From: Rudaea sp. 3F27F6
GTDB taxonomy: Bacteria > Pseudomonadota > Gammaproteobacteria > Xanthomonadales > Rhodanobacteraceae
Assembly (NCBI RefSeq): GCF_005503555.1
Contig: NZ_SCNG01000001.1
Location: forward strand, 248,001 to 312,000
Direction of reading: 5' to 3'
DNA: 64,000 nt
Made by a program: the position numbers and the translations under genes. Shown here in pieces: positions 35,031-44,231 of the stretch; position 1 is the first letter of the stretch; every line of letters starts with the position of its first letter. The notes under the pieces were generated by a model that had not been told where the DNA came from, searched no databases, and saw only the letters and a list, made by a program, of their open reading frames with translations.

Positions 35031-35367
35031 GATGAGCTTTGGCTTTGGCTTTGCCTTTAGCTCTTGATCTCGGGCCCCGTCTGCCGCGGCGAGGACATGG
35101 CGGAATCGCCCGCAAGGGTCGCGCGCAGGATGCGCGCGAGTTCGCGAATGGACACGGATGTCCATCGAGCGAACCCCGGCATGTCATCGCGTACCCGTAG
35201 CGCGAAGGGCGCGGCTCCCGGGGTGCATTTCTTTGGTTACTTTCTTTGGGCAAGCAAAGAAAGTAACCCGCTCGGCCGAAGGGCGAGTGGAAGCTCTGCT
35301 CCTTTAGCGCTAAAGAGCCAAAGCAAAGTCGCTGGATTCCCGCTAAGAGCACGCGGGAATGACGAGC
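35031..35367. repeat. Dispersed repeat element between ahpC and ahpF
   Basis: This stretch is the reverse complement of the left half of the 4744-5421 element. It contains the GGACACGG/GATGTCCATCGAGC segment, GGTGCATTTCTTTGG, the TTACTTTCTTTG..CAAAGAAAGTAA hairpin, the CTCG..CGAG pair, and the terminal GCTGGATTCCCGC..GCGGGAATGACGAGC unit. It has no gene and separates two normally adjacent co-transcribed genes. Confidence 0.8.
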
Positions 35368-35490
35368 AAAAAAGCCGGGCGCGATGAATCGCGCCCGACA
35401 CCCCGGCAGCCCGGCCCCGCCGAAATAACGAAAGCCAACACCCACCGTCACACCATCTACAAAACGCGCCACCCGCAAGGAGTCATCGCC

Positions 35491-37071
35491 ATGTTGGACA
35501 ACGACATCAAATCCCAACTCCAGAGTCATTTCGCCAAGCTGTCGCGCCCGGTGGAAATCCGCGCCGCGTTCGATGCGGGCGAGAAATCTCAGGAACTGCG
35601 CGGGCTGCTGACCGACATCGCCTCGCTCTCGCCGCAGTTCTCGTTGATCGAAGAGAACGGCGCGGGGCTGCGCACGCCTTCGTTCGCGCTGACCACGCCG
35701 GGCCAGGACATTCACCTGCGTTTCTCCGGCATGCCGATGGGCCATGAATTCACTTCGCTCGTGCTCGCCCTGCTCCAGGTCGGCGGCCATCCGTTGAAAC
35801 TGTCGGACGAGACGATCGAGCAGATCCGCGCGCTCGACGGCGAGTACAAGTTCGAGACCTTCGTCTCGCTGACCTGCCAGAACTGCCCCGACGTGGTCCA
35901 GGCGCTGAACCTGATGGCGACGATCAATCCGCGCATCGGCGTGGAGATGATCGAGGGCGGCACGTTCGAGCAGGAAGTGACCGAGAAGCAAATCCTCTCC
36001 GTGCCGGCGATCTTCCTCAATGGTCAGGAGTTCGGCCAAGGGCGCATGGGCGTCGAGGAAATCCTCGCCAAGCTCGACTCCGGCGCAGACGAACGCGACG
36101 CGGCCAAGCTCGACGCACGCGCACCGTACGACGTGCTCGTCGTCGGCGGCGGCCCTGCCGGCGCAGCGGCGGCAATCTATGCCGCGCGCAAGGGCATCCG
36201 CACCGGCGTCGTCGCCGAGCGCTTCGGCGGCCAGGTGCTCGATACGATGGAAATCGCCAACTACATCTCCGTCGTGCACACCGAAGGCCCGCAGTTCGCC
36301 GTCGCGCTCGAGGAGCACGTCAAGGATTACCAGGTCGACATCATGAACCGGCAGCGCGCTGCGGGACTCGCCGCTGACGGCAGCCTCGTCGAGGTCAAAC
36401 TCGCCAATGGCGCGACGCTGAAATCAAAGACCGTCGTGCTCGCGACCGGCGCGCGCTGGCGCAATATGAACGTGCCGGGCGAAGCCGAATACCGCACCAA
36501 GGGCGTGACCTATTGCCCGCACTGCGACGGCCCGCTGTTCAAGGGCAAGCGCGTCGCCGTGATCGGCGGCGGCAACTCGGGCGTCGAAGCGGCGATCGAT
36601 CTTGCCGGCGTCGTCGCCCACGTCACCCTGCTCGAATTCGACACCAAGCTGCGCGCCGACGAAGTGCTGCAGCGCAAGCTGCGCAGTCTCGCCAACGTCG
36701 ACGTGATCGTGAACGCGCAGACTACCGAAGTGCTCGGCGACGGCGCCAAGGTCAACGGCCTCAAGTACAGCGACCGCACGAACGGCAGCTCGCACGAACT
36801 GGAACTCTCCGGCGTCTTCGTGCAGATCGGCCTGTTGCCGAATACGGACTGGCTCAAGGGCACGCTTACGCTGTCGGCGCGCGGCGAGATCGAAGTCGAC
36901 GCGCACGGCCGCACTTCGATGCCCGGCGTGTTCGCCGCGGGCGACGCGACGACCACACCGTTCAAGCAGATCGTCATCGCCGCGGGCGAAGGCGCGAAGG
37001 CGGCGCTCGCGGCGTTCGATCATCTGATCCGCTCGCCGATTGCCGAATCCGCGGAGAAGCTGGCGGCGTAG
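35491..37071 (+). CDS. ahpF: Alkyl hydroperoxide reductase subunit F
   Basis: A 526-residue flavoprotein that passes electrons from NAD(P)H to AhpC. The N-terminal tandem thioredoxin-like domain has CQNC (about 129-132). After a linker come the FAD loop ([17 protein letters not shown]), the redox pair CPHC (about 342-345), the NAD-binding [12 protein letters not shown], and the C-terminal FAAGDAT. ATG at 35491 follows AAGGAG; longer in-frame starts reach back into the repeat. Because the repeat separates it from ahpC, it may depend on its own promoter. Confidence 0.96.
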   Translation: MLDNDIKSQLQSHFAKLSRPVEIRAAFDAGEKSQELRGLLTDIASLSPQFSLIEENGAGLRTPSFALTTPGQDIHLRFSGMPMGHEFTSLVLALLQVGGHPLKLSDETIEQIRALDGEYKFETFVSLTCQNCPDVVQALNLMATINPRIGVEMIEGGTFEQEVTEKQILSVPAIFLNGQEFGQGRMGVEEILAKLDSGADERDAAKLDARAPYDVLVVGGGPAGAAAAIYAARKGIRTGVVAERFGGQVLDTMEIANYISVVHTEGPQFAVALEEHVKDYQVDIMNRQRAAGLAADGSLVEVKLANGATLKSKTVVLATGARWRNMNVPGEAEYRTKGVTYCPHCDGPLFKGKRVAVIGGGNSGVEAAIDLAGVVAHVTLLEFDTKLRADEVLQRKLRSLANVDVIVNAQTTEVLGDGAKVNGLKYSDRTNGSSHELELSGVFVQIGLLPNTDWLKGTLTLSARGEIEVDAHGRTSMPGVFAAGDATTTPFKQIVIAAGEGAKAALAAFDHLIRSPIAESAEKLAA

Positions 37072-37104
37072 AATTGCCGTCAGTTGAATCGAGCGGGAGC
37101 GAGT

Positions 37105-37443
37105 GTGGAACAGATCGATTGGGCCGACTTCGTCAAAGTCGAACTGCGCGTCGGCAAGATCGTCGACGCGCAGCCGTTTCCGCAGGCGCGCAAACCGGCG
37201 TACATCCTGCACGTCGACTTCGGCGCCGAGATCGGCGTAAGAAAATCGAGCGCGCAGATCACCCAGCTCTACGATCCGCAGCAACTGATCGGCAAGCTCG
37301 TCGTCGGCGTGGTCAATTTTCCGAAGAAGCAGATCGGTCCGCTGCAGTCGGAATGCCTGGTGACCGGATTCCACGACGAGAACGGCCACGTCGCGCTCTG
37401 CGTGCCCGATCGGCCCGTGCCGCTCGGCAGCAAACTTCTGTAG
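37105..37443 (+). CDS. csaA: CsaA-type tRNA-binding domain protein
   Basis: A 112-residue single-domain OB-fold protein. GTG at 37105 is chosen because GGGAG lies 5 bp before it; the earlier TTG at 37084 adds seven unmatched residues. It has the family's FVKVELRVGKI, NFPKKQIGPLQSE and VALCVPDRPVPLGSKL blocks. CsaA homologues bind tRNA-like structures and have been proposed as secretion-related chaperones. It follows ahpF by 33 bp and is probably on the same transcript. Confidence 0.88.
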   Translation: MEQIDWADFVKVELRVGKIVDAQPFPQARKPAYILHVDFGAEIGVRKSSAQITQLYDPQQLIGKLVVGVVNFPKKQIGPLQSECLVTGFHDENGHVALCVPDRPVPLGSKLL

Positions 37444-37458
37444 AAATCGCCGCGCGCC

Positions 37459-38433
37459 TCAACGCGCCGGCGCTGCGGAATACGCGTCGAGCCACGGTTT
37501 CAGCGGCACCGACCAGATGTTGTAGTTGCCGTTGTCCCAGGCCTGCAGACGCGCCAGATCGGCGCGCGCCTGCGCTGCGCTGCGCGGGTAGGCGATCGGC
37601 ATGACGCGTTCGCTGCTGAAGTACAGCGTCTTCAGATCCGGACTCAATCGCGGTTCCGCATCGGAACCCGGACTGTTGACCACGTCGCCCATCCAGATCG
37701 GCTCGCCCCACGCGCCGTCGCGCTTGAACACGATGAACAGGTCCATGCTGCGCTTCGGCTTGCGCCCGGAACCGAACACGAGGAAGGATTCGTCGGGCGC
37801 GACCGCGGGATCGACGTCGCTCGTGCTGCCGTCGCTAAAAGGCAGCGGTTGCGGCGCGGAAAACGCGCCGTCGCGGAACGCGGCGCGATAGAGGCGGAAA
37901 TGGTTGGCCTTCTCGTCCCAGGTCATAAAGTAGAGGCTGCCGTCGGCGGCCAGACTCGGCGCGAAGATCGTCGTATTGAAGTTGACGATCGCGGGTAGAT
38001 GTTCGGGCTGCCGCCAGCCCGAAGCGGTACGCCGCACGCGCCAGAGATTGCCGCCGGTATGTTCCGCGCCCTGAAAGTGCGACTTGATCTGCTTGCCACC
38101 CGCCGCGACCGGCCGGTCGGAAACGAACACAAGCGACAGGCCGTCGGGCGCCATCGTCGGCTCCATGTCGTTCCATTCGCCGGAAAACGGCGCGATCTCG
38201 GGCTCGGACCAGCGGCCGTTCGCGCGATGCGAAACGAGCACGGTCGATTGCTCGGCGCTGCTGCGCTGGAAATAGACGGTGTTGCCGTCGGCGGTGAAAG
38301 CAGGCGCCGCTTCATGCGCGGACGCAGAGATCACGCCCGGCGCGAAAATTTCCGGCGCCGATGCGGCTACGCCGCGTTCGTCGGCCGCGGCCGCCAGCAT
38401 CAAGGGGATGACCAACCCGATCAGCACCGCCAT
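37459..38433 (-). CDS. Exported PD40/TolB-like beta-propeller protein
   Basis: A 324-residue protein with an N-terminal hydrophobic export signal (residues 1-18) and repeated PD40 blades: AAPAFTADGNTVYF, EPTMAPDGLSLVFVSDR, APSLAADGSLYFM, DPAVAPDESFLVFGS, EPRLSPDLKTLYFSS. Such propellers bind peptides or glycans in the periplasm; no catalytic residues are evident. Convergent with csaA (15 bp gap) and divergent from oxyR. It has no obvious peroxide link beyond position. Confidence 0.8.
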   Translation of the reverse strand: MAVLIGLVIPLMLAAAADERGVAASAPEIFAPGVISASAHEAAPAFTADGNTVYFQRSSAEQSTVLVSHRANGRWSEPEIAPFSGEWNDMEPTMAPDGLSLVFVSDRPVAAGGKQIKSHFQGAEHTGGNLWRVRRTASGWRQPEHLPAIVNFNTTIFAPSLAADGSLYFMTWDEKANHFRLYRAAFRDGAFSAPQPLPFSDGSTSDVDPAVAPDESFLVFGSGRKPKRSMDLFIVFKRDGAWGEPIWMGDVVNSPGSDAEPRLSPDLKTLYFSSERVMPIAYPRSAAQARADLARLQAWDNGNYNIWSVPLKPWLDAYSAAPAR

Positions 38434-38590
38434 GCCGTCTTCCGCCTGCTTCTTGGGGCGGCCACGCTAATTCCGCTGCCGCCGGCGCCGCGCCTGCCGA
38501 AAGTCACGCCGGCGCCGCGCGAACGGCGTAAGATGCCAATCGAATTCCTGATTTCGATATAGCTCCTCAATATTCTCAAGAGCCTTCCGC

Positions 38591-39568
38591 ATGAACCTGC
38601 GCGATCTCAGCTATCTCGTCTCGCTCGCCGAACACAAGCATTTCGGCCGCGCTGCGCAGGCCAGCTTCGTCAGCCAGCCGACACTGTCGACGCAGATCAA
38701 GAAACTCGAAGACGAACTCGGCGTCGCCCTCGTCGAGCGCACGCCGCGCAAGGTGCTGTTGACCGAAGCGGGCAAGGAAATCGTCTCGCGCGCACGCGGC
38801 GTACTGACCGAGATCGAACAGATCAAGGCGATCGCGCGACGCACGATCGATCCCGAGTCGGGCACGCTGCGCCTCGGCATCTTTCCCACCCTCGGCCCTT
38901 ACCTGCTGCCGCACGTCGTGCCGCAGGCGCGTACGCGCTTCCCGCGCCTGGAAATGCTGCTCGTCGAAGAGAAGACCGAAACCCTGCTCAAGCAACTGCG
39001 CGAAGGCCGTCTCGACGCGGTGATCCTCGCCCTGCCGGTTCACGACGACCAGTTGCATGCCGAGTTCCTGTTCGAGGAACCGTTCCTGCTCGCCGTGCCC
39101 GAAAATCACGAACTGGCCAAGCGCAAATCGCTGCGTCTCGACGATCTCTCCGACCAGAGCCTGCTTCTGCTCGAAGACGGCCACTGCCTGCGCGATCAGG
39201 CGCTCGAAGTCTGCGAACTGTCCGGCGCCAGCGAGAAAGCCGGCTTCCGCGCGACCAGCCTGGAGACGCTGCGCCAGATGGTCGCCGCCAATGTCGGCGT
39301 CACCCTGCTGCCGACGCTCGCGGTGAAGCCGCCGGTCGCACGCTCGGAAAATATCCATCTCGTCCAATTCCGCGGCGACGCGCCGAGCCGGCGTATCGCC
39401 ATGTTCTGGCGCAAGAGTTCGGCGCTTGCACCGTTTCTGAAAAAATTCGCCGAGGTGTTCCGCGAGCTGCCGCGCGCGCTGCTCGATCCGCACATGTTGC
39501 CGACGGCGACCCAGGCCGCGGCCGCACCGACGAGCCGTGCACGCACGCGCTCTGCCGCGAATCATTAG
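38591..39568 (+). CDS. oxyR: Peroxide-sensing LysR-family regulator OxyR
   Basis: A 325-residue LysR regulator with an N-terminal winged helix (MNLRDLSYLVSLAEHKHFGRAA) and the OxyR redox pair at exactly C199 and C208 (GHCLRDQALEVC). On oxidation these form a disulfide and activate ahpC, ahpF, catalase and other genes. The C-terminus is longer than E. coli OxyR by about 20 Ala/Arg-rich residues, as in many Xanthomonads. An ATAG-N7-ATAT half-site lies 18-32 bp before the start, hinting at autoregulation. Convergent with sulP (23-bp gap). Confidence 0.95.
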   Translation: MNLRDLSYLVSLAEHKHFGRAAQASFVSQPTLSTQIKKLEDELGVALVERTPRKVLLTEAGKEIVSRARGVLTEIEQIKAIARRTIDPESGTLRLGIFPTLGPYLLPHVVPQARTRFPRLEMLLVEEKTETLLKQLREGRLDAVILALPVHDDQLHAEFLFEEPFLLAVPENHELAKRKSLRLDDLSDQSLLLLEDGHCLRDQALEVCELSGASEKAGFRATSLETLRQMVAANVGVTLLPTLAVKPPVARSENIHLVQFRGDAPSRRIAMFWRKSSALAPFLKKFAEVFRELPRALLDPHMLPTATQAAAAPTSRARTRSAANH

Positions 39569-39591
39569 TTGCGAACGCGCGCCCCCGCCGC

Positions 39592-41211
39592 TCAGTTCCT
39601 CACGCACTCGCCTTTCACCGCGTCGTCGACGCTGGAATAGTCGAGCGCGCTCGCCTTCGGCAACTGCGCGAGATTGGCGCGAACCAGCGCGTCGCGCGCG
39701 AGGTCTTTGAGGCGCGCGATGCGCAGCACGACGTTCCGCGTATCCAGCCACGCGCAAAATTCCTGCAGCGATTCGATCGCCGTGCTGTCGAGATCGGGCG
39801 ATTCTTCGAGGCTCAGCACGACGAGCTTGATGTCGGCGCGGCGCGCGACGATCAGGCGCGCCTGCGCGAACAGCGGGCCGGCGTTGGCGAAGAACAGTGG
39901 CTCTTCCGGGCGCAACACGAGCATGCCGGGCACGATCGCCGCCTTGGGAAAACGCTCGAGGCTGACGTAGTCGTGCTCGCCGACGCGGCCCAGTTCGGCA
40001 AGGCGCGGGCTGGCGAGCGTGCGCAGCAGCATGATCACGCTGAAGGCGATCGCGGCGAGCAGGCCGTCGAGCACGCCGAACACCATCACCGCGAGCACGG
40101 CGGCGACCGCGACGAGGCGGTCGCGCTGCCAGAGAAAATAATTGTGGAATACGCCGATGCGCAGCGAATGGCTGACCGCGTGGATGACGATCGCCGCGAG
40201 CACCGGCTCGGGGATGCGCTCGATGAACTGCAGGAACAACAGCACGAGGATCAACACGACCGCCGCCGCGGTCAGTCCGGCAAGCCGCGACTGCGCGCCC
40301 GCAGCCTCGTTGGCCGACGTCGCCGAATAGCCCGCACCGACCGGCGCGCCGTGGAACAGGCCGGACACCGCGTTGGCGATGCCGAGCGCGACGAGATCGC
40401 GGTTCGGCTGCACGTCCTCGTCGTGTTTGAGCGCGTAGGTGCGGATCGAGCTGTACGACTCGGCGTAGAGGATGAACATCAGCGCGAGCGAGAACTCGAC
40501 CAGCGACAGCCACTGCGCATCGGCCGGCATCGCGAAGCTCGGCCATTCGAGCGCGAGGTGGATCGGCCCGGTCAACACCACGCCGAGCGACGCAAGCCAC
40601 GCCGAAGCGGCAATGCTCGCGACGATCACGAACAGCGCGCCGGGCAGCTTCTTCGCGCGCTCCAGTGCGAACAGGGCGAGCAGCGCGATCAGTCCGCAGG
40701 CGAGACTCGGTGTTTTCCATTCGCCGATTCGCCGCAGCATTTCGAGCAGCAGCGGGAAGAAGCTCGACGCCTGCGCCTTCAGATCGACCAGATGCGGCCA
40801 TTGCTTGACCGCGATCACCAGGGCGAGACCGAAGGCGTAGCCGCGCAGCACGGGCCGCGCGATCAGGTTCGACATCGCGCCGAGACGCAGCGAGCCGGCG
40901 AGCAGAAACGCCACGCCCGTGCCGACGACGAGCAGCGACGCCAGCGCAACGCGCGCCGCGGCGTCGGCGCCGACCAGCGCGAGCGACGAAGCCGCAAGCA
41001 CCGCGGCCGAAGACGAAGTCGCGCTGACGATCGCGTAGCGGCTGCGCCCGATCAGGCCGTAGCAGACGAGTCCCACGATCAAGGCGATCACGCCGGCCTG
41101 CGGCGGCAAGTTGGCGACGCCCGAATACGCCACCGCTTCGGGCAGCAGCAGACCGGCGATCGACAGGCCGGCGATCAAGTCGGCCGAGCGGAAGTTTTCC
41201 GTGATCGTCAT
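39592..41211 (-). CDS. SulP family anion permease with STAS domain
   Basis: A 539-residue transporter. The start at 41211 gives the usual short cytosolic lead into the first helix (DLIAGLSIAGLLLPEAVAYS). There are about 12 predicted spans with the SulP GLFHGAPVGAGYSATSANEAAGA block, then a C-terminal STAS domain (about 420-539; SLEESPDLDSTAIESLQEF). SulP proteins move sulfate, bicarbonate or other anions. Nothing here fixes the substrate. Divergent from rubrerythrin, sharing a 219-bp gap with an OxyR-like operator. Confidence 0.9.
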   Translation of the reverse strand: MTITENFRSADLIAGLSIAGLLLPEAVAYSGVANLPPQAGVIALIVGLVCYGLIGRSRYAIVSATSSSAAVLAASSLALVGADAAARVALASLLVVGTGVAFLLAGSLRLGAMSNLIARPVLRGYAFGLALVIAVKQWPHLVDLKAQASSFFPLLLEMLRRIGEWKTPSLACGLIALLALFALERAKKLPGALFVIVASIAASAWLASLGVVLTGPIHLALEWPSFAMPADAQWLSLVEFSLALMFILYAESYSSIRTYALKHDEDVQPNRDLVALGIANAVSGLFHGAPVGAGYSATSANEAAGAQSRLAGLTAAAVVLILVLLFLQFIERIPEPVLAAIVIHAVSHSLRIGVFHNYFLWQRDRLVAVAAVLAVMVFGVLDGLLAAIAFSVIMLLRTLASPRLAELGRVGEHDYVSLERFPKAAIVPGMLVLRPEEPLFFANAGPLFAQARLIVARRADIKLVVLSLEESPDLDSTAIESLQEFCAWLDTRNVVLRIARLKDLARDALVRANLAQLPKASALDYSSVDDAVKGECVRN

Positions 41212-41297
41212 CGCGCCGCCCCTTCCTTCGTCCGCGCGCAACCGCGCCGCTGCGCAGCTTACGCCGAAAAGCGTGAGAAGTTTCTGCGCCGGTTCCG

Positions 41298-41334
41298 ATA
41301 GTGGCGATCTATCGAATCCATCGTCACAATCAAT
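41298..41334. promoter_or_regulatory. Four-part OxyR-like binding site upstream of rubrerythrin
   Basis: Four quarter-sites are spaced exactly seven bases apart: ATAG (41298), CTAT (41309), ATCG (41320), CAAT (41331). The OxyR consensus is ATAG-N7-CTAT-N7-ATAG-N7-CTAT, so the first two match fully and the last two match three of four. It lies 97 bp before the rubrerythrin start and 87 bp before sulP, 1.7 kb from oxyR. Confidence 0.6.
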
Positions 41335-41430
41335 TTCATCGGGCCATGATTGTGCGCTAGGCTCCGGGCATCCACGGCGTGAGCCGTGGCTATCTGCATC
41401 CTCCAGCCAAACCATAGCAAGAGGTGTGTC

Positions 41431-41850
41431 ATGAGCAATCTGAAAGGGTCGAAGACCGAAGACAGCCTGAAAGCCGCATTCGCCGGCGAATCCCAAGCCA
41501 ACCGCCGCTATCTCTACTTCGCCGCCAAGGCCGACGTCGAAGGCTACAACGACGTGGCCGCGGTGTTCCGCTCCACTGCCGAAGGCGAAACCGGGCACGC
41601 GCACGGGCATCTGGAATATCTCGAAACGGTCGGCGATCCCGCGACCGGCCTGCCGTTCGGCGGCACCAAGGACAATCTCAAGTCGGCGATCGCCGGCGAG
41701 ACGCACGAATACACCGACATGTATCCGGGCATGGCCAAGACCGCGCGCGACGAAGGCTTCGGCGAAATCGCCGACTGGTTCGAGACGCTGGCCAAGGCCG
41801 AGCGCTCGCATGCGAACCGGTTCACCAAGGCGCTCGGCGAGTTGGGCTGA
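41431..41850 (+). CDS. Rubrerythrin (diiron peroxidase without a rubredoxin domain)
   Basis: A 139-residue ferritin-like protein with E-x-x-H diiron ligands in both helix pairs ([13 protein letters not shown] and [22 protein letters not shown] and [10 protein letters not shown]). It lacks the C-terminal rubredoxin domain, so electrons must come from a partner. It reduces peroxide to water. ATG at 41431 follows GAGGTG. Next in line are a GlpC-like Fe-S protein and DUF3501, a conserved trio. Confidence 0.93.
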   Translation: MSNLKGSKTEDSLKAAFAGESQANRRYLYFAAKADVEGYNDVAAVFRSTAEGETGHAHGHLEYLETVGDPATGLPFGGTKDNLKSAIAGETHEYTDMYPGMAKTARDEGFGEIADWFETLAKAERSHANRFTKALGELG

Positions 41851-41857
41851 ATTTCTC

Positions 41858-41987
41858 CTTCTCCCCACCGGGAGAAGGTGCCCGCAGGACGGATGAGGGA
41901 AATACCTCTCGACTCGTGCGTCGGTCGGACGTGGCAGCGCCTCCCTCATCCGCTGCTGCCGCGTCACCTTCTCCCGCTGGGAGAAGG
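41858..41987. repeat. Inverted CTTCTCCC/GGGAGAAGG repeat (family 2, copy 1)
   Basis: Two outward units each contain CCTTCTCCC, a short loop and GGGAGAAGGTG, followed by CGGATGAGGGA; the right unit is the inverse of the left, so the 130-bp block folds on itself. A second copy lies at 60695-60825. It separates rubrerythrin from the Fe-S protein gene. Confidence 0.75.
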
Positions 41988-42013
41988 CAAGCATGCGCTT
42001 ACCCGGAGTTCCG

Positions 42014-43357
42014 ATGAGCAGTGCCCCCACTTCTGCGCGCGAAGGCAGTCTCGAAGCGCCCACGCGCCATGCGCTCGACTGGAAGAATCCCGAGTTCTAC
42101 GAGCAGGCCGCGATCGACAAGGAACTCGAACGCGTCTTCGATATTTGCCACGGCTGCCGCCGCTGCGTGAGCCTGTGCCAAGCCTTTCCCACTCTGTTCG
42201 ATCTGGTCGACGCGTCGACGACGATGGAAGTCGACGGCGTCGCCAAGTCCGACTACGCCAAGGTCGTCGAGCAGTGCTATCTCTGCGACCTCTGCTACCA
42301 GACCAAATGCCCGTACGTGCCGCCGCACGCGTGGAACGTCGACTTCCCGCATCTGATGCTGCGTGCCAAGGCCGCGGCGCATCGGCGCGGCGAAACCGAA
42401 CTCGCGGCGAAGATCCTGTCTTCGACCGACACGGTCGGCAAGCTGTCGACGATCCCGATCGTCGTGCAAGCGGTCAACGCGCTCAATCGCGCGCCGGCCG
42501 CGCGCAAGCTGCTGGAAAAATCGCTCGGCGTCGATCGCAATGCGCGCGTACCCGAATACACCGCAAACACGGCGCGCAAGCGCCTGCGTCATCTCGACGG
42601 CGCCGGCGCCGCGCAGCCTGGGGGCCGCACGCGCGGCAAGGTCGCGATCTTCGCCACCTGCTACTGCAATTACTCGGCGCCGCAACCGGTCGAGGATCTC
42701 GCCGCCGTGCTGCGCCACAACGGCGTTGCGGTCAAGCTGATCGAGCGCGAAGTCTGCTGCGGCATGCCCAAGCTCGAACTCGGCGATCTCGCCGCGGTGG
42801 AAAAGTACAAAAAGGCAAACATCCCGGTGCTCGCCGCGGCGATCCGCGATGGCTGGGACATCAGCGCGACGATTCCGTCATGCGTTCTGATGTTCAAGCA
42901 GGAACTGCCGCTGATGTTTCCCGACGACGAAGACGTGCTGCTCGTGAAGCGGCACATTTTCGATCCGTTCGAGTATCTCTGGCAGCGCCATCAGGCCGGC
43001 CTGCTCGACACGGCGTTCAAGCAGGGACTCGGCAAGGTCGCCTACCACGCACCGTGCCATCAGCGCGTGCAGAACATCGGGCCGAAGACGCGCGAAGTGC
43101 TGAGCCTCGTGCCCGACACCGAGATTCAATCGATCGAGCGCTGTTCGGGCCACGACGGCACTTATGGTGTGAAAGCAAAGACCTACGCGTTTGCGCGCAA
43201 GATCGCGAAGCCGGTCGAAACGCGTGTCGCGCAGATCGCGCCGGCGCATTTCGCCAGCGACTGCCCGATGGCAGGCAGCCATATCGCACATGGACTCGGC
43301 GACAAGCCCGCGGCCGAAAGCCCGATCGGCCTGCTGCGTTTGGCTTATGGAATTTGA
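42014..43357 (+). CDS. Fe-S oxidoreductase of the GlpC/heterodisulfide reductase family
   Basis: A 447-residue protein. ATG at 42014 follows GGAG with 5-bp spacing. Two 4Fe-4S ferredoxin motifs are complete (C45, C48, C51, C55 and C88, C91, C94, C99). The second half has two CCG-type cysteine domains (EREVCCGMPK, then YHAPCHQRV and RCSGHDG), which in heterodisulfide reductases bind a further cluster. No flavin domain is seen. Its place between rubrerythrin and DUF3501 suggests that it supplies electrons to rubrerythrin. Confidence 0.9.
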   Translation: MSSAPTSAREGSLEAPTRHALDWKNPEFYEQAAIDKELERVFDICHGCRRCVSLCQAFPTLFDLVDASTTMEVDGVAKSDYAKVVEQCYLCDLCYQTKCPYVPPHAWNVDFPHLMLRAKAAAHRRGETELAAKILSSTDTVGKLSTIPIVVQAVNALNRAPAARKLLEKSLGVDRNARVPEYTANTARKRLRHLDGAGAAQPGGRTRGKVAIFATCYCNYSAPQPVEDLAAVLRHNGVAVKLIEREVCCGMPKLELGDLAAVEKYKKANIPVLAAAIRDGWDISATIPSCVLMFKQELPLMFPDDEDVLLVKRHIFDPFEYLWQRHQAGLLDTAFKQGLGKVAYHAPCHQRVQNIGPKTREVLSLVPDTEIQSIERCSGHDGTYGVKAKTYAFARKIAKPVETRVAQIAPAHFASDCPMAGSHIAHGLGDKPAAESPIGLLRLAYGI

Positions 43358-43383
43358 ATTGGAAAAATCTTGAATTTATTTGA

Positions 43384-43471
43384 CACGATCAACACGAAAG
43401 GACACGGAAAAGAGCGAATCGAAAAATTCCGTTGATGCCTTCAATCCGTGTATTTCCGTGTTGATCCGTGC
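43384..43471. repeat. Long inverted repeat between the Fe-S protein and DUF3501 genes
   Basis: The left arm (43384-43409, CACGATCAACACG..GGACACGGA) pairs with the right arm (43446-43471, TCCGTG..CGTGTTGATCCGTG) with few mismatches over about 25 bp around a 36-bp centre. Sequences like this recur as dispersed repeats in many genomes. It sits inside an operon and could form a strong mRNA hairpin before DUF3501. Confidence 0.65.
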
Positions 43472-43495
43472 CCAATTTCCCTGCACCGACAAATC

Positions 43496-44074
43496 ATGCA
43501 AAAGCTCACTCACACCGATCTCTATAGCCTCGAAGCCTACGCGCGCGAACGCCCGGCGTTCCGCGCGCGCGTGCTCGAACACAAGAAGGCGCGCATCGTC
43601 CATGTCGGCGACCACGTGACCCTGGTCTTTGAGGATCGCCTGACCGTGCAGTACCAGATTCAGGAGATGCTGCGCGTCGAGCGCATCTTCGAAGCGGCCG
43701 GCATCGCCGAGGAACTCGAGGCCTACAACCCGCTGATTCCCGACGGCGCCAATCTCAAGGCGACGATGCTGATCGAATATCCCGACGCGGACCTGCGCGC
43801 GCGCAAGCTGCTCGAGCTTCACGATATCGAGAACCGCGTCACATTGCAGGTCGGCGATCTTGCGCCGATCGCGGCGATCGCCGACGAGGATCTGGAGCGC
43901 AGCACCGACACCAAGACCGCCGCCGTGCACTTTCTGCGCTTCGAACTCGACGCGGCCCAGCTTGCCGCATTCAGCCATGCCGAGGTCGCCATTGCGATCG
44001 ACCACCCGGCTTATCGCGTGCGCAGCGCGCTCGCGACCGCCACGCGCGAGGCGCTCGCGCGCGATTTCGCCTGA
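43496..44074 (+). CDS. DUF3501 family protein
   Basis: A 192-residue cytosolic protein of DUF3501, starting MQKLTHTDLYSLEAY, with the conserved RVLEHKKAR and FEDRLTVQYQIQEMLR segments. The family has no proven activity but occurs almost always next to rubrerythrin and a GlpC-like Fe-S protein, as here. A shared role in peroxide defence is an inference from that linkage. The start at 43496 lies just after the inverted repeat. Confidence 0.88.
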   Translation: MQKLTHTDLYSLEAYARERPAFRARVLEHKKARIVHVGDHVTLVFEDRLTVQYQIQEMLRVERIFEAAGIAEELEAYNPLIPDGANLKATMLIEYPDADLRARKLLELHDIENRVTLQVGDLAPIAAIADEDLERSTDTKTAAVHFLRFELDAAQLAAFSHAEVAIAIDHPAYRVRSALATATREALARDFA

Positions 44075-44231
44075 TCCGCTCTCGCCGGAATCATCGGCCG
44101 CCGCTACACTTCGCGGCCTGCGGGCGCGGTCGTTGCGAAATCCTGCGCACGCGACGTGCGATCGTTTTGGACTTCCTTCGCACGCGGCATGCGACAGTCG
44201 CGTTCCCACGATTCACCAACACGGCGGATTC

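Noticed and set aside
34966-36318. 450-codon minus-strand frame across the ahpC/ahpF repeat
   Set aside because: Antisense of ahpF joined to repeat sequence; no protein family.
38559-38573. Full OxyR site upstream of oxyR
   Set aside because: Only ATAG-N7-ATAT is present; the other two quarters do not match.
44131-44216. Short repeated GCACGCG..TGCGA pattern before the SET gene
   Set aside because: Two loose copies only; too short and imperfect to call an operator.
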